Shown here: positions 22,116 through 33,976 of the stretch, piece by piece
Numbering within the stretch: the stretch's first letter is position 1
Layout of the letters: each line of letters begins with the position of its first letter
Translations under genes and position numbers: made by a program
The notes under the pieces: generated by a model
Told to the model about the DNA's origin: nothing
Databases searched by the model: none
The model's input: the letters and a program-made list of their open reading frames with translations, nothing else
NCBI GenBank assembly: GCA_013397845.1
Contig: VZTG01004589.1
Coordinates: 1 to 64,000, forward strand
DNA from: Melanocharis versteri
Taxonomy: Eukaryota; Chordata; Aves; Passeriformes; Melanocharitidae
DNA length: 64,000 bases
Direction of reading: 5' to 3'

Positions 22116-22734
22116 AGTGTAAGACTTCTTGTGTGCTGCTGATGGGAAGGGATATGTGAGAGGTAGATATGCTTGTATTCTGCTTCTCAGGAGAGATGTT
22201 CCTGGGGGCTGTTTTAGGTCACCTGTGTATAAAGCTCACCTGTGAGTTTGCCTCTTCATCTTGAGCAAGAGCTCATCTAAACTTTCTGAACCAGAGTAGT
22301 GCTCTGACAGAGTAGGAAGGGAGAGGTTGGTGGGATAAAGCCCATTTGCACTGGAGGTTTGGGGAAGGCTCTGCTGCCCATACACATGGGCAGCAAAAAA
22401 ACCGGGTTGCTCTGTTGTCTTCGTCTGAGATCCTTCCAACAGCAATAGCATCACACAGTCAGATGTCTTTTGCAGGCAGGATGCACCTGCAGCACACTGT
22501 GGGGAAGCAGGGATAACACAGCCAGCAATATTGCATTCTATGCTATGTTACAGATGCTGAAACACAAAGCCCAGATGGTGAGGTGGTGGGATGTGGGGGC
22601 TGGAATACACTTGGAAACAGCTGGCGGGAGCAGGGTTGGGTAAAGTGTGACTTGAGATTAATATACATAGGGTGGGGTGTTTCCTAAAATCATTACTGAG
22701 CTGCTGGGATGGGCAGGCTTGCAGAAGCTCTTAA

Positions 22735-23093
22735 AGGAGCGATAAGAGAAGCAAGGACAGATGGCTCTTCACAGTTTGTCTCACATTCATGGATAATGTC
22801 TTTAGCTGGCTGAGGTAGTTTCTCTCCCACCCCATCCCTGGGTGGGAGAAGCCATCTCTGCCTGACTCTGGCTTTGTGATGTCCTCATGTCTCCTATCAG
22901 CCTCTGCTTCCCTGTTGTGCCCTTGTCCAGGCAGACATGCACTTAGAGGCTTTGTCTGTAGGTCCCACTCAGAGTATGAGTTATGAGCTTCAGAGGGGCC
23001 CCCCCACACACCCCAAAGGGTACCACAAATGGGTGCCAGCCCACTGCTCCCTGCATGAGGGACAGTTTAGGACACTTCCCTCAGTCATGGGCA
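22735..23093. repeat. Duplicated segment, copy B
   Basis: Partner of 13545-13905, same orientation and about 9.2 kb away. After its end the two copies diverge: copy A continues into the CpG-rich island, copy B into unrelated lower-GC sequence. Confidence 0.75.
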
Positions 23094-23394
23094 TCATCCT
23101 AAACAGTGTCCCTGTTTCTGTGTGACTCTCTCGTACCTATCCCTTCCATCTCTCTCTTCTCAGGACCATGATTTCTTGGAAGGTGAGCACATCTTCCTGG
23201 ATTCCCTGAAGAAAGCACCCCACTGTCCATGATGCCGACCCCACATACTGCTGAAGGAGGTGTCATCCCCACGTGCTATCAAGGGATGATGTGCCCTCCA
23301 ATATAGGGAAGAAAGTAAAAATAAATACTCCAGTTTTCAGCTTCTTCTCTTTCCAAACACTGTCAGAGTGTTCCATAATTCACTGTAAATCACT
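23094..23394. other. Non-coding, end of the duplicated block
   Basis: Contains an acceptor-like CTCTCTTCTCAG (ending 23163) and a donor-like GAAG/GTGAGC 19 bases later, but no recognisable exon. It ends where CR1 begins. Confidence 0.4.
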
Positions 23395-23842
23395 CAGTAT
23401 TGTACAGAGGGACCTGGACAAGCTTGAGAAGTGGCCCAAGACAATCCCACAGGGTTTAACAAGGCCAAGTGCTGATGCTGCACCTGAGTCAGGGCAAGCC
23501 CTAGTGCCAACCCAGGCTGGGGATGAACAGATCGAGAGCAGCCCTGCCCAGAAGGACCTGGGGGTGCTGGGGGTGAGAGCTGGACATGAGCCAGCCATGG
23601 GCACTCCCAGCCCAGACAGCAAGTGTGTCCTGGGCTGCATCCAAAGCCCTGTGGGCAGCAGGGGAGGGAGGGGATTCTGCCCCTCTGCCCTGCTCTGGTG
23701 AGACCCCACCTGCAGAGCTGCCTCCAGCTCTGGGGTCCCAGCAAAGGAAGGACATGGAGCTGTTGGAGAGAGTGCAGAGGAGGCACCAAGGTGATCAGAG
23801 GGATGGAGCACCTCTGCTATGAGGAAAGGCTCAGAGAGTTGG
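23395..23842 (+). mobile_element. CR1 element, 5' part (split by an LTR)
   Basis: The plus-strand frame contains VQRDLDKLEKWPK and LGCIQSPVGSRGGRG, then a typical block of alternating frames through RLQSCLQLWGPSK to MRRKAQRV-type sequence. This is CR1 ORF2 downstream of the reverse transcriptase. The element resumes at 25051 after the LTR. Confidence 0.85.
23837..23842. repeat. Target-site duplication AGTTGG (left)
   Basis: AGTTGG precedes the LTR TG at 23843 and recurs at 25051-25056. Removing the insert restores the continuous CR1 sequence (GAGAGTTGGGATTGTTCAGC). Confidence 0.9.
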
Positions 23843-24354
23843 TGTTGCGGTGGCCAAGCCCACCTTCAGATTCAGAATTAATGAGGAAATAAATTGGGTT
23901 GATTTCCCTGCTAGGGAAAGCAGATCTGAAGGTAAGGCTGAGGTCGTAGAGCCAACCACACCCCCAATGTGTCAATCTTGAGCAGTCTCCTCCCAGAACT
24001 CCTCCCAGTTCATGTTTAGTCAATTTGTTGCTAGAGAGTTCTGTTCTGTTGTTTTCCTCATTGGTCAGTTCATATTTGTCCCTCCTTCCTCCTTCACCAT
24101 TGGTTGTATGTCACCACCTATCAAATCCCTGTTGGCTGTCCCCTTCTCTCCTCCCCTTGTGGTAACTGTATAAGAACCCTCAACCCGTTGACAGTTGGGC
24201 TCTTTGTTTGTTGCCCTGTGTCTCTACGTTCTCCCGCTTGGGGAATAAGGGACTCGGAACCACAGGCAAGAGTCTCCTCCTTCCTTCTTTACTCGCACTG
24301 GTCTTGCAGCTACATCGGTTTGTGGTCAAGCCCACTCTTTGTGTTTACCCCAAA
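23843..24354 (+). mobile_element. ERV LTR, first (truncated) copy before an N
   Basis: 512 bp of the same LTR as 24356-25050. By eye it is identical over its whole length except for one T/C difference (24482 in copy 2). It stops abruptly at CCCCAAA, followed by a single N. It is either the 5' LTR of a provirus whose interior is missing from the assembly, or an assembly duplicate. Confidence 0.85.
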
Positions 24355-24355
24355 N
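24355..24355. other. Assembly ambiguity (single N)
   Basis: One N exactly between the truncated and complete LTR copies, marking an unresolved join. Confidence 0.95.
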
Positions 24356-25050
24356 TGTTGCGGTGGCCAAGCCCACCTTCAGATTCAGAATTAATGAGGA
24401 AATAAATTGGGTTGATTTCCCTGCTAGGGAAAGCAGATCTGAAGGTAAGGCTGAGGTCGTAGAGCCAACCACACCCCCAATGTGCCAATCTTGAGCAGTC
24501 TCCTCCCAGAACTCCTCCCAGTTCATGTTTAGTCAATTTGTTGCTAGAGAGTTCTGTTCTGTTGTTTTCCTCATTGGTCAGTTCATATTTGTCCCTCCTT
24601 CCTCCTTCACCATTGGTTGTATGTCACCACCTATCAAATCCCTGTTGGCTGTCCCCTTCTCTCCTCCCCTTGTGGTAACTGTATAAGAACCCTCAACCCG
24701 TTGACAGTTGGGCTCTTTGTTTGTTGCCCTGTGTCTCTACGTTCTCCCGCTTGGGGAATAAGGGACTCGGAACCACAGGCAAGAGTCTCCTCCTTCCTTC
24801 TTTACTCGCACTGGTCTTGCAGCTACATCGGTTTGTGGTCAAGCCCACTCTTTGTGTTTACCCCAAAGAGCCCCTCCTGTGCCTTTAGCGAAAAGGTCTT
24901 CTAAGAGCTGACATCGGACAGCATGCAGAGACAAACACCAGTGGAAACAAAGGCTCTTTTAAGAGCCAGGAGCTGAATCCATTTTGGCGCTCTCACTCTG
25001 CCAAGTCCTTCGCTGGCCCACCGGGCTGGTCATCACCAGCACAAGCAACA
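24356..25050 (+). mobile_element. ERV LTR, complete copy
   Basis: 695 bp from TGTTGCGG to CAAGCAACA. It has CCAAT-type ATTGGT motifs, a TATA-like TGTATAAGAACC near 24680 and GGAATAAGG near 24753. It is followed by the 6-bp duplication AGTTGG at 25051. A 6-bp TSD is usual for class II (alpha/beta-like) avian ERVs. Close relatives lie at 20015-20690, 29944-30455 and 56426-57096. Confidence 0.9.
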
Positions 25051-25430
25051 AGTTGGGATTGTTCAGCCTGAGGAAGAGAAGGATTAGGGGTGACCTAATT
25101 GTGGCCTTCCACTACCTGAAGGGAGGTAACAAGAAGGATGAAGAGAGACTTTATACAGGAGCATGTAGTGACAGGACAAAGAGGAATGGCTTCAAACTAA
25201 AAGAGAGTAGGTTTAGATCAGATATTAGGAAGAAATCCTTTACTGTGAGGGTGGTGGGGCTCTGGTACAGGTTGTGAATACTCCATCCCTGTAAGTGTTC
25301 AAGGCCAGGCTTGCATGAAGATCTGAGCAACCTGGTCTAGTGGAAGATTTCCCTACCCATGACAGGGGTTTTGGAACTAGAGGATCTTCAAGGTTCTCCA
25401 ATCCAAGCTTTCTATGACTCTGTAATGAAT
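25051..25430 (+). mobile_element. CR1 element, 3' part (after the LTR)
   Basis: Continuation of the CR1 at 23395: LGLFSLRKRRIRGDLIVAFH, YLKGGNKKDEERLYTGACSD and RSDIRKKSFTVRVVGLWY in one frame (24984-25277), then the 3' UTR to about 25430. This is the conserved tail of ORF2. Absence of 5' sequence shows it is a typical 5'-truncated copy. Confidence 0.9.
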
Positions 25431-28400
25431 ATAATGTCATCTGCTTTCAAAAAAAAAAAGCTTTTGGCATTTAAAGTCTGAAAGCAAAGTAGAATGCAGG
25501 CTTAAAGGAATGAGAGCAATTATACTTTGCATTTGTTTATTTGACTTTTTTGGGTGCCGCATTTTATATCCTGTAGACTAACATTTTTATGCTGCTCTGT
25601 CTAGTCTAGGTATTACATATTAGAGACTAATAGATACGGGGTTTATGCATTTTAGTACTTTGTTTATAGACTGGTACAATCAAATACATTAATTAATTAT
25701 TATCATCAATAAGGAAATCCTAACATTCTGTTGCAGTTTTATTGACACTATTTACTTACGCATGAGGATCTGATCAAGTGTAGTGTTTTATTTGGCTTAC
25801 CTAAAGGAAACAAGATTAATTTTCAGACACTTACAAAAATGTGATCCATTATATGAAATAATGGACACAAAATTGCAAATTCATACCAATCCTGTCATTT
25901 AGTCATACTAATAATAAAGTTTTCTTGACTTTTCTGACACACATTTAAAGGAATTTTTAAAATTTGAAACTAAATATGCACCTTAAAACATTTTTACATT
26001 TCTCTTCTTAATGACTATACTTTTTATTCTCAGACGACTCAGAAGAACAAGGAAAAGCTTCTAAAATTATATTTTAATGCATTTTGTTATGACTCAGGCA
26101 ACCTGTTACAGCTAACTTCTTTCTTCCCATCCTCTACGAGTGTATTTCAGCTACACTGACCTCCAAAGAGGAGAGTCTCTGTTCCCCAAACGTCAATCAC
26201 ATTCATAAATTTGTTCACCTGTTAGTAAATTGTTCATTGCTAGAACTTTCTCTATCCTCTGCAGACATTTATCATACAAATGGCATGTCCGTCATTTATA
26301 TAAAGTTCAAAACTTACTTTGTCACTTTCTTTAATTAATGAAGTGGATTACCTGCTTTCAGATATGTTCCTTTCTCAGTAAATGTACATATGATTATCAA
26401 TTTCTTTAATATTTTAGTGTGCTTTCTGCTACTGTTCACATAGGTGTTTAGAAAAATATACTATTTCAAATACCTTATGTTTTATGCTTTTTCCATCACG
26501 GATATCAATAGTATTTACTTGCAATGCAGCATTTCCCTGGAGTTTTTTTTCTGCTATGTGTCTGGTTTTCAGCACCTTTATACGTACTCGCATTTTTCAT
26601 AATAATTTCAAAGATTATAGATAATAATCCATAAATATTCCAGGGAATGGTCGGCCAACTGGAAGCATAGCTTTGGGCCACTAAAAGCAAGTGACTAATC
26701 AGAAAGTGCATGTAAGACATTGAAAAACAGCAAAAAAGAACTTATGAAGGAACAGAGAGTAAGAAATAACAGCTGAGCTCATCTTAGCTCAGTTTAGTTT
26801 AGCTTCACTTCTCTTACCTTCTCCTGGCTTTCTTTTTTCTGCATTAAAAATCGGATATACTGCTGAAGCCAGTGATGCGTGGCATTAGCAATGTGATGTC
26901 TTAAGCAATGCAAGGACAATTTTCATAAGCTTTCGAAGCTCTGACAAGGAATGGGAAAGATTGGTACAAAATGAAGAATACCTTGAGAGCAGAGGAGTAG
27001 ATGGAGCTGATGAGAAAAAAAAGGCAAAATACCATATATGCATTTATGCTAAATACCCAGTAACAGATGATTTCTCTATCCAGAATATTTAGCAATCTAT
27101 CTTTCAAGTGCAAGTGATTCCTTAAACCAACTTTTCTAACATTTCTCTAAGGCTTTCCTATGGCTCTGCTCAATAAGACTTTTTTTCATGGGCTTAGCTT
27201 TTACTGTATGAGTGATCTTATTTCAAATGTTTAAAATGATGCGTGTGCTAAATGATATTATTGGTGGTTGAGGTTAATTACTAAAAGTAGTTATTCTGTG
27301 TATATATTCTGAGCAACTGACTTCTCCTGGAAGTCTACTTACTTGCTACTATGGAAAGTAGTAGCAATATCAATGGATCTGGTTTTACATATGTTTCATC
27401 TTTGATGCTAATGCATTTGTGAAACAGAAAACATGACTAATTTATTACAAATCATTTTCATTGCTTCTTAAAAAATGAAAGTCAGGAAAGAAAAAAGATA
27501 TCAGAAAACCCCACATGGAAATATCACTATCTTCCCCCATTGTTTTTGAAAATTTTATACTTATTTTTTTACTTCAGAATAAAAAGTCATTTATAGAAAT
27601 AAATATATATATATACATATACAATGTTGGAAAGGACATATACAGGAAAGAAATAGCTGAGCAAGGAAAGGAGCTTTGATAGATGAGCAGTGTGTGAGAG
27701 TTTGAAAACGCAGTGGAAATGCTGAATTAATCCAAATTTCTGGTGATTCTTTTTTCTGTGTTTGATATGTTACAGTCCATTGAAGAAAGCAGGAAAATGC
27801 AAAATCTAAGTGGAAATTCTAACAGGTCATATCATATATTAGCAGCTTTAATCCTGAGTGTTTGTACTTTCCATTTCAATTTGCAATTGCTAGAAGCATC
27901 CAATAACTGTGTATTATATGTAGACTTCTGTCAAAATTTATTCAAAAGTTACTTGAACAAAAACAAATTATCAGCACTTTGTAAGAGAATTTTGGAGACT
28001 ATAAATAGAAGATGTGTGAAAATAATTAGCAAGGGAAGACCTAAGTTTGTGACTGGATAACAACAGGTGGCCCCGAAAAATCCACTTGTTTGAGAATGCC
28101 AGGGTCAGGAAAGGTATGTTTGAAAAATCTTGTCAGTGCTTCCCTCTGACTCCTGGGGGAAACTAGAAACAAAGTTATTGAAATTGGTTCTTTGAGGTGT
28201 TTTAGAGAAATATAAAATAAAATAAAGTCATTGCTTTACAGCAATTTGAAGGGGAACTGTCAATAAAATTACTACAGGGAACAGAGATGATGCAGGACTA
28301 AACAAATTCATGAGTTTCCAAATTTTCTGGCAAACTGATAACCCATACACTTTTGCAATTTCTCAAAACATTTTGTAGACCTGTATTTTACAAAAGTTAT

Positions 28401-29937
28401 TGTATTATCAAGTTAGGCTGTGAACTTTTAAACTTGGGTGAAATCACTTTTTTCTTAACTAATTCATGAAAAAGAAGAAAAGCTCTTGAACCAAGAAAAA
28501 AAAAATTGAAGCCCTCTGTAACACAGGTGAAGCTTGGATATCTACAGGAACATGAAATGAATTATAAAGAGTACGATATTAAAAAGTTATATGAAAGACT
28601 GAACTTCCTTGCATCTTTCTAGCACAACGACAATTAACAATACATTAAATGGAATATTTGAAACTTGTGAATCAACATCTTTAAACCAGGAAGTCTTCAC
28701 TCAAAGAAATTTTAAAAACCCCAAGAAAAATATTACCCAGATACACTGCTGCTTTGATCTTTTCAAGCACATCAATTGATGTAAAAAAAGGCAACAAGGT
28801 TAAATATCTCTGTCACATTTCCTTGTCAAAATGTTTGGTTGATGAACTTCAATATGCTTGTTGTCTTCAAGTAGTATATGGAGTTATATATTGAGATGTG
28901 GAAATATACACAAGTGTGTCTAAACTGAAATCCATTTGTAGCCAAGAAACAAGACAAAACCTCTGAACTGTGTGAAAGAGACCTTCCCCGACTTTTCTCA
29001 AATAAAATTAACAGTGTTGACATTTCAGTTATCATCACTGAAACTATGTATGCATTCTTTTAGCTGAAACAAATAGAAAATTTCACACATTTCATAGATG
29101 CTTTTCATAACTACTTTTCATGTCTTCTTACAAGTTTAAGCAGATGCCTCATCAGACATGTGCTGAGGTTTAGTTCACAATCATAAATGTTAGACACATT
29201 TTTAAAATGGAAGGTCAGAATCTGAATGAAAGGACAGAATTGGATTTTTTGCTCTGTTAGCAGACAGTGAATAGCTTCAAAAATCTATAAACACATAGTT
29301 ATACCATTTGCACTCTTTTCAAAAGCATCAGAGTCACATACTTAAAGCATCTGGGATATTACCTATTCCTTCTTGAAGTGATTGTATGATTTAAAGCTAA
29401 ATTTTTGACCCAGTAAGAAAATGAGATTTCAAAAAATTTGTTATTTGCCTTTCTACTGAAGTCACAGTTCTGCAAAATTACATTAAAAATGAATATTTTT
29501 TGTTATCCTTTCAGGAACATTATCATGTAGTTTTTTACAAATCAAAATTCACCTTCTCAAATTCTACAGGCTTATGTCCTGAAAGGAATGATTTCCATGT
29601 GTTTTATTCTTACAAATTTCTGAGCAGGAGCAGTCCCCAGACTGAACTTACAGATACTGAATTTAGCAAAAGGTAAGTACAGAGTTTAGGGCCAGTTTGG
29701 TGCATCTGGTGGATCCACCCTTCTTTGGTGGATTGTTTGACATACTTAGGCAGACTGCTACTGTCAAGCACGGTTCAGAAGTAAAATGAGCTTGAATTTC
29801 TCAAAAAATGTGGGGAAAGAAGATAGTTCCATGAAATTATTCTGGTAGTTTACCAGAACTGGCAGCTCGTCAGCATTTTTCCAAAAAAATAAGCTCCTTG
29901 TTTCCATGTCTCTCTTCAAAACTTAAACCTGGCACTT
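25431..29937. other. AT-rich non-coding DNA
   Basis: About 4.5 kb with no supportable gene. The 105-codon frame 27743-28060 and the shorter minus-strand frames have no family features. A short (TA)n run lies near 27605-27622. No CR1 or LTR ends recognised. Confidence 0.5.
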
Positions 29938-29943
29938 AAACCA
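29938..29943. repeat. Target-site duplication AAACCA (left)
   Basis: AAACCA flanks the LTR on both sides (29938-29943 and 30456-30461), a perfect 6-bp duplication. Confidence 0.9.
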
Positions 29944-30455
29944 TGTCGCAGTCGCTTGACCCTTTTCTCAGCCTGGTCAGTGTCACTTAGCAACCAGCAC
30001 AAACGAAGGAAGAGAGAAGGACTCTGAGTGGCTTGTTCCCAATCCTTTATTCCCTGACAGGTGGGATGGAGGAACGCAGGGATTGGAAGGGGAGCCAACA
30101 AAGAGCAAGAAACCTGGGTGACACAGGGTTTTAAACAGATGAGGAAACTGGAGTAGAGAAAGGGATCTACCAACCAGGATTTGAAGGGTAATGTTATATA
30201 ATCAATAGGTGAACAGCAGGGGAGGATCTTAGTACAGTCAACCAATGGGGAACATGACTAGACAGGATGTTCCAGAACACCATGAATAAACATTAACTGG
30301 GGGAGGAACCGGGGGAGGAACTTTCCTCAGATTGGCATCCGCAATGAGTGGCTTCATCCCCAGCCCCACCTTCGTCGTCACTATCCCTTACAGGGTAGTC
30401 TTTCCAATTGACATCATTAATCCTAAAACTGAAGGTGGGCTGGGCCACCGCCACA
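29944..30455 (-). mobile_element. Solo ERV LTR
   Basis: 512-bp minus-strand LTR with TG...CA ends (starting TGTGGCGGTGGCCC on the minus strand) and a perfect 6-bp TSD. On the minus strand a TTTAAAACCC box precedes GGAATAAAGG. It is the same family as 20015, 24356 and 56426, but U5 is much shorter. No internal retroviral sequence adjoins it, so it is a solo LTR formed by recombination. Confidence 0.9.
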
Positions 30456-30461
30456 AAACCA

Positions 30462-32216
30462 CTGCTATTTCACTATTTCAACCACCACTTACGAGACTGC
30501 ATTGGCAAGGAAGCAAGTATGAGTTCCATTTGAGCTAATATTCCCTAGCTGGATCAGTGAGTTTTACATAACCTACAGGTCCCATGCAGAGGAGAGCCTG
30601 TGTCTGTTACCTGGTGCACCCATGAGAGACAACCCTTATAACAGAGCTGAGTACTGCTGGCAGGAATCAACTTCACACAGGATACGGATTTCTAAATAGA
30701 TTGACCTGTCAGACATTTTGGTACTTTTTCATCAGTGAAGCTGTCTGTTACTGGGCAATAATAAAAGACTCCTAAATTGGCTTCAGAGAAAAATATTAAC
30801 TGAAAATTGAAATATTCCAGCTGAAAATAATAGTCCTAAGATTTAAAGCAGTGTAGTTTTTTTTACCAAACAACTCCAGAGAGTCAGGCATTTGATAAGC
30901 AATTAATTACATTACTTTATTACAATGGGTAGGTGTTATGATTTATAATGTTTAGATTTGGGATTTTATTTCACAGATCGATATAACAATGCCAGAAAAG
31001 GAAAGAAAACATTAAGGACTATGAAAAGAACCCATGTTTTCATATCTGTGTATATCTGCACTTCTAAAACTGGATTATTTGGAAAGAAAGAAGTGTTAAA
31101 ACTACTAAAGCATAAAGAGATTCAAGATATTCCGTTGCCTGTACCTTTTAGTAAGATAATAGCACTGAAACAGAAGCATCCTTTTTCAGTGAGAAAGCAA
31201 ATTTCTTGTTTCTTACTAAGTAAAGCTCATTCTGCTAGTAAAAATAAACACAAGCATTGCAGTGGGACTGCAATCACCAAGAGACTGCAGAATATCTTTC
31301 AAGAGTTGTTCCAAGTTTATAAGAATTGAAATGCAACTTCTCCATAGAATCTATACAGTGAGTTGTATTAAGACATTTCATATTTAAAGTAAGTGGAGAG
31401 ATAATGCTCAAATTTCTGTTTATTTTGGGGTTTGGTTGTTTGGTTTGGTTTTTCATTTTTATTTCTCATTTTTCTATCTCTGTTGTGTTATTGGTTTAGA
31501 ACAAAATTTCCTTCCAAAATTATGGCCAACGTAAAACTGACAAGTCTGCTTACAGAGAGAGAGGAAAATATGTTACTGCTAATTTCTCAAGTTTAGTAGA
31601 CTGATACTTCTCAGTTTTGGATGACTGGTCAAGTTTATGATGTGTCATTACTTTCTTTCATGCTTTCTGACCCTCTATCAAAATTGTACTTTTCCCTGCA
31701 TCCTGACATTACATCTCTTTAATAGGTGAAATATATTTCTGTGGTATTGTAGAAGGATAAATGAGAAAATTGTAATTTATTTTCTGGCCTTATGAAGGGA
31801 GTATTCTAAGTTATGACAAGTATACCAGTTGCAGAAGAATTTGTGCAGGCGCAAGAAAAATGAGTTCTATGGTCAGTAAGCATTTATATATATATATTCC
31901 TATTTATTTAGGAAAAATACAGCAGTATTTTGTGTACAATTAAAAATCATTTGCCTATATTTTTGGAGTCCTTTTCCTTTGGTTTAATATTACTTATTAT
32001 AGGTGTCTGTCCTGCTGAAAACAATGTGCAAATTTTTTAGGATAATGTGTTACTGAAGACAGAGTGAAAATGGAAGTAGATGCAGACTCATGGCTGGATG
32101 AATGGGACAGTAGGAGAGACGGATATAACTTTTTGGCTTCTCTCTGCTCTGACCACTCTGCCAATATCCTAATCCCCTGATCTATAAAGCAATAGCAATG
32201 CATCTAACTGCATGTT
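30462..32216. other. AT-rich non-coding DNA
   Basis: The longest frame is 30958-31329 (123 codons), rich in lysine and serine, with no domain. A (TA)n run lies near 31886-31900. Nothing else is supportable. Confidence 0.5.
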
Positions 32217-32221
32217 CTGTA
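32217..32221. repeat. Target-site duplication CTGTA (left)
   Basis: CTGTA lies at 32217-32221 and 33972-33976, flanking the 1.75-kb LTR. Confidence 0.75.
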
Positions 32222-33971
32222 TGTTTCTGAGACAAAATTTGGGAGGAAACATTCCAAAAGCGTGTCTCCTGTAAAAAAAAGGCAGATTCCGGCAGCCCTT
32301 CCCCCAACCAGTTCAGGAAAAATAATTTCCTTGGAGAAAGTGGAGAAAACTGTTTATTTAACAAGCAGAGTACTCACAAGCATTAAAAAAAACCCCAAGC
32401 GTTAAATCATAAAACATCTCGCTGCTCCAAAGAGATGGTAAATTCAGAGTTCTGTCTGTAGGTGTGGCTCAGTCTCTCCAGGGCTCGGGCCTGGTATCCA
32501 GGCCACAGTGCAGCTTGGGGGTGGCCCCGGGCAATTGTCCTGGTGTTCCTGACTGGAGAAAACCTGAACAGTTCCAGAAGAAGAAGAAACCTCAGTCCCA
32601 GGAAAATTCTTTGCCTTAGCTGACAAAGAGAAGCTAGCTTAAAAAGCAAAGAAAAAGCTCTCCATCTCTCTTCCCTGCTGCGGAGCTGAGACCTGGGAAA
32701 AACCGAGAGCCTTATCTCTGTGAATTCTTCACCGTGGCTTTAATCTTCACGTATAGCAGCCCGCCCAAAAATCCACAGTCGTGAAGTCCCTCCCACGTCT
32801 TGCACATCTTCTCACAACTGCTTTATATGGGCTTTTTCAGCTTCTACGGTACAGTTTTTAAGGATGTTTTAAATTGTTCTAGTTTAAAAACAAAGGATCC
32901 TCTTCTTATATCTCTGAAAGCAGAAGTTCTCTCTGTCTCTCTATTCAAGTCAGATCACAGCTTTTCAACATCTACATAATATCCATTTTTCATGGGCTGT
33001 AGGTGAATGCTACATCCCCCCATACGCTTCATGAATGATAGGGAAACAGTTTGTTGTATTATAGTCCTCATAACAGCTTGCAGAAGATTTTCAGCTCCCA
33101 CACTCAGAGCACCTCCTGCCCCTCCATCCCTGCTGACCTTGATGTCGCCATATTGTTCTCCTCACGTGTCCTCACTTTCCCTTGTCTCTGACCCAGGAGA
33201 AGATTTCTGTCTCTAGGTTCATCTGTTCTTAAGTGGAGTTCTGCAACGCTGAAAGGTTGATCTTATCCAGGCTCTGCAAATCGGGGAAACGCTCGCTGAG
33301 CTTTTCTCTCTGTTGGTCATGTAATCTCCCCCAGCACTGCACAAGCCATGCCAGCTGTCGGCTCTATACCACAGCTTTTCTTCATGCAGGATGCCGACAA
33401 CAGAGAAAAGCTGCCACCATTTTTTGTCCTTTCATGTGCAGCGCGGCAGGTTAGAAGCAGAGGGGCATGCAAAGTCTATCGCTGGCTGTGCCAAGATGGT
33501 GGCAGCCGCATGGCTCAGTGGCGCTGGGATGGCCCCCAGCCGAATGGCTCAGTGGCGCTGGGATGGCCCCTGGCCGCATGGCTGGGTGGTGCCGGGATGG
33601 CCCCTGGCCACGTGGCTCAGTGGTGCCAGGATGGTCCCCGGCCACGTGGCTTGGCGGTGCCAGGATGGCTGCCCCCCAGTGGGAACTCGGGGGCCGGGTT
33701 GTGCCATGGCCCAGCCCAGCTGCCCCCCGCCAGCCACCTCTCCAAAAGCAGGAAAAATAAGAGAGCTTCCCATGGTTTTTTGCTCTTGAATATGTTATCA
33801 TAGAGGCATTTCTAGCTTCTCTAATTGGCTTAGCAATGTGCCTATTCTCACAGCCAGCTATTGTTTTTGCCAGGCACAGAGGAAGCTGTTAACAGCTTTC
33901 TACAGAGAATCGTTTCCGTGGCTGATTTTTTAACTCTTTACCAAAAGTCAATTTCATGCAAAACCAGGACA
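32222..33971 (-). mobile_element. Long (1.75 kb) solo ERV LTR with internal minisatellite
   Basis: On the minus strand it starts TGTCCTGGTTTTGCATG (33971) and ends in CA at 32222, with 5-bp TSD CTGTA. TATA-like CATATAAAG (about 32823-32831) lies ~470 bp before AAATAAACAG (about 32350-32360). The element resembles a widespread bird LTR family whose R/U5 contains the AATAAACAGTTTTCTCC-like segment. The U3 is unusually long because of the 34-bp tandem repeat at 33508-33677 and further GC-rich sequence. No gag, pol or env sequence is attached. Confidence 0.75.
33508..33677. repeat. 34-bp minisatellite, five units, inside an LTR
   Basis: Five head-to-tail 34-bp units starting at 33508, 33542, 33576, 33610 and 33644, each with the core TGGCTCAGTGGYGCYRGGAT. 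A half unit precedes them. Because 34 is not a multiple of 3, the unit is read in all frames. This explains the overlapping Trp/Gly/Pro-rich open frames on both strands, none of which is a gene. Confidence 0.9.
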
Positions 33972-33976
33972 CTGTA

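Noticed and set aside
23380..23892. Several 84-143 codon frames near 23.4-23.9 kb
   Set aside because: All lie over the CR1 ORF2 tail or its antisense.
33348..33803. Overlapping 97-151 codon frames on both strands
   Set aside because: Produced by the 34-bp minisatellite inside an LTR; the Trp/Gly/Pro repeats are the repeat unit read in different frames.
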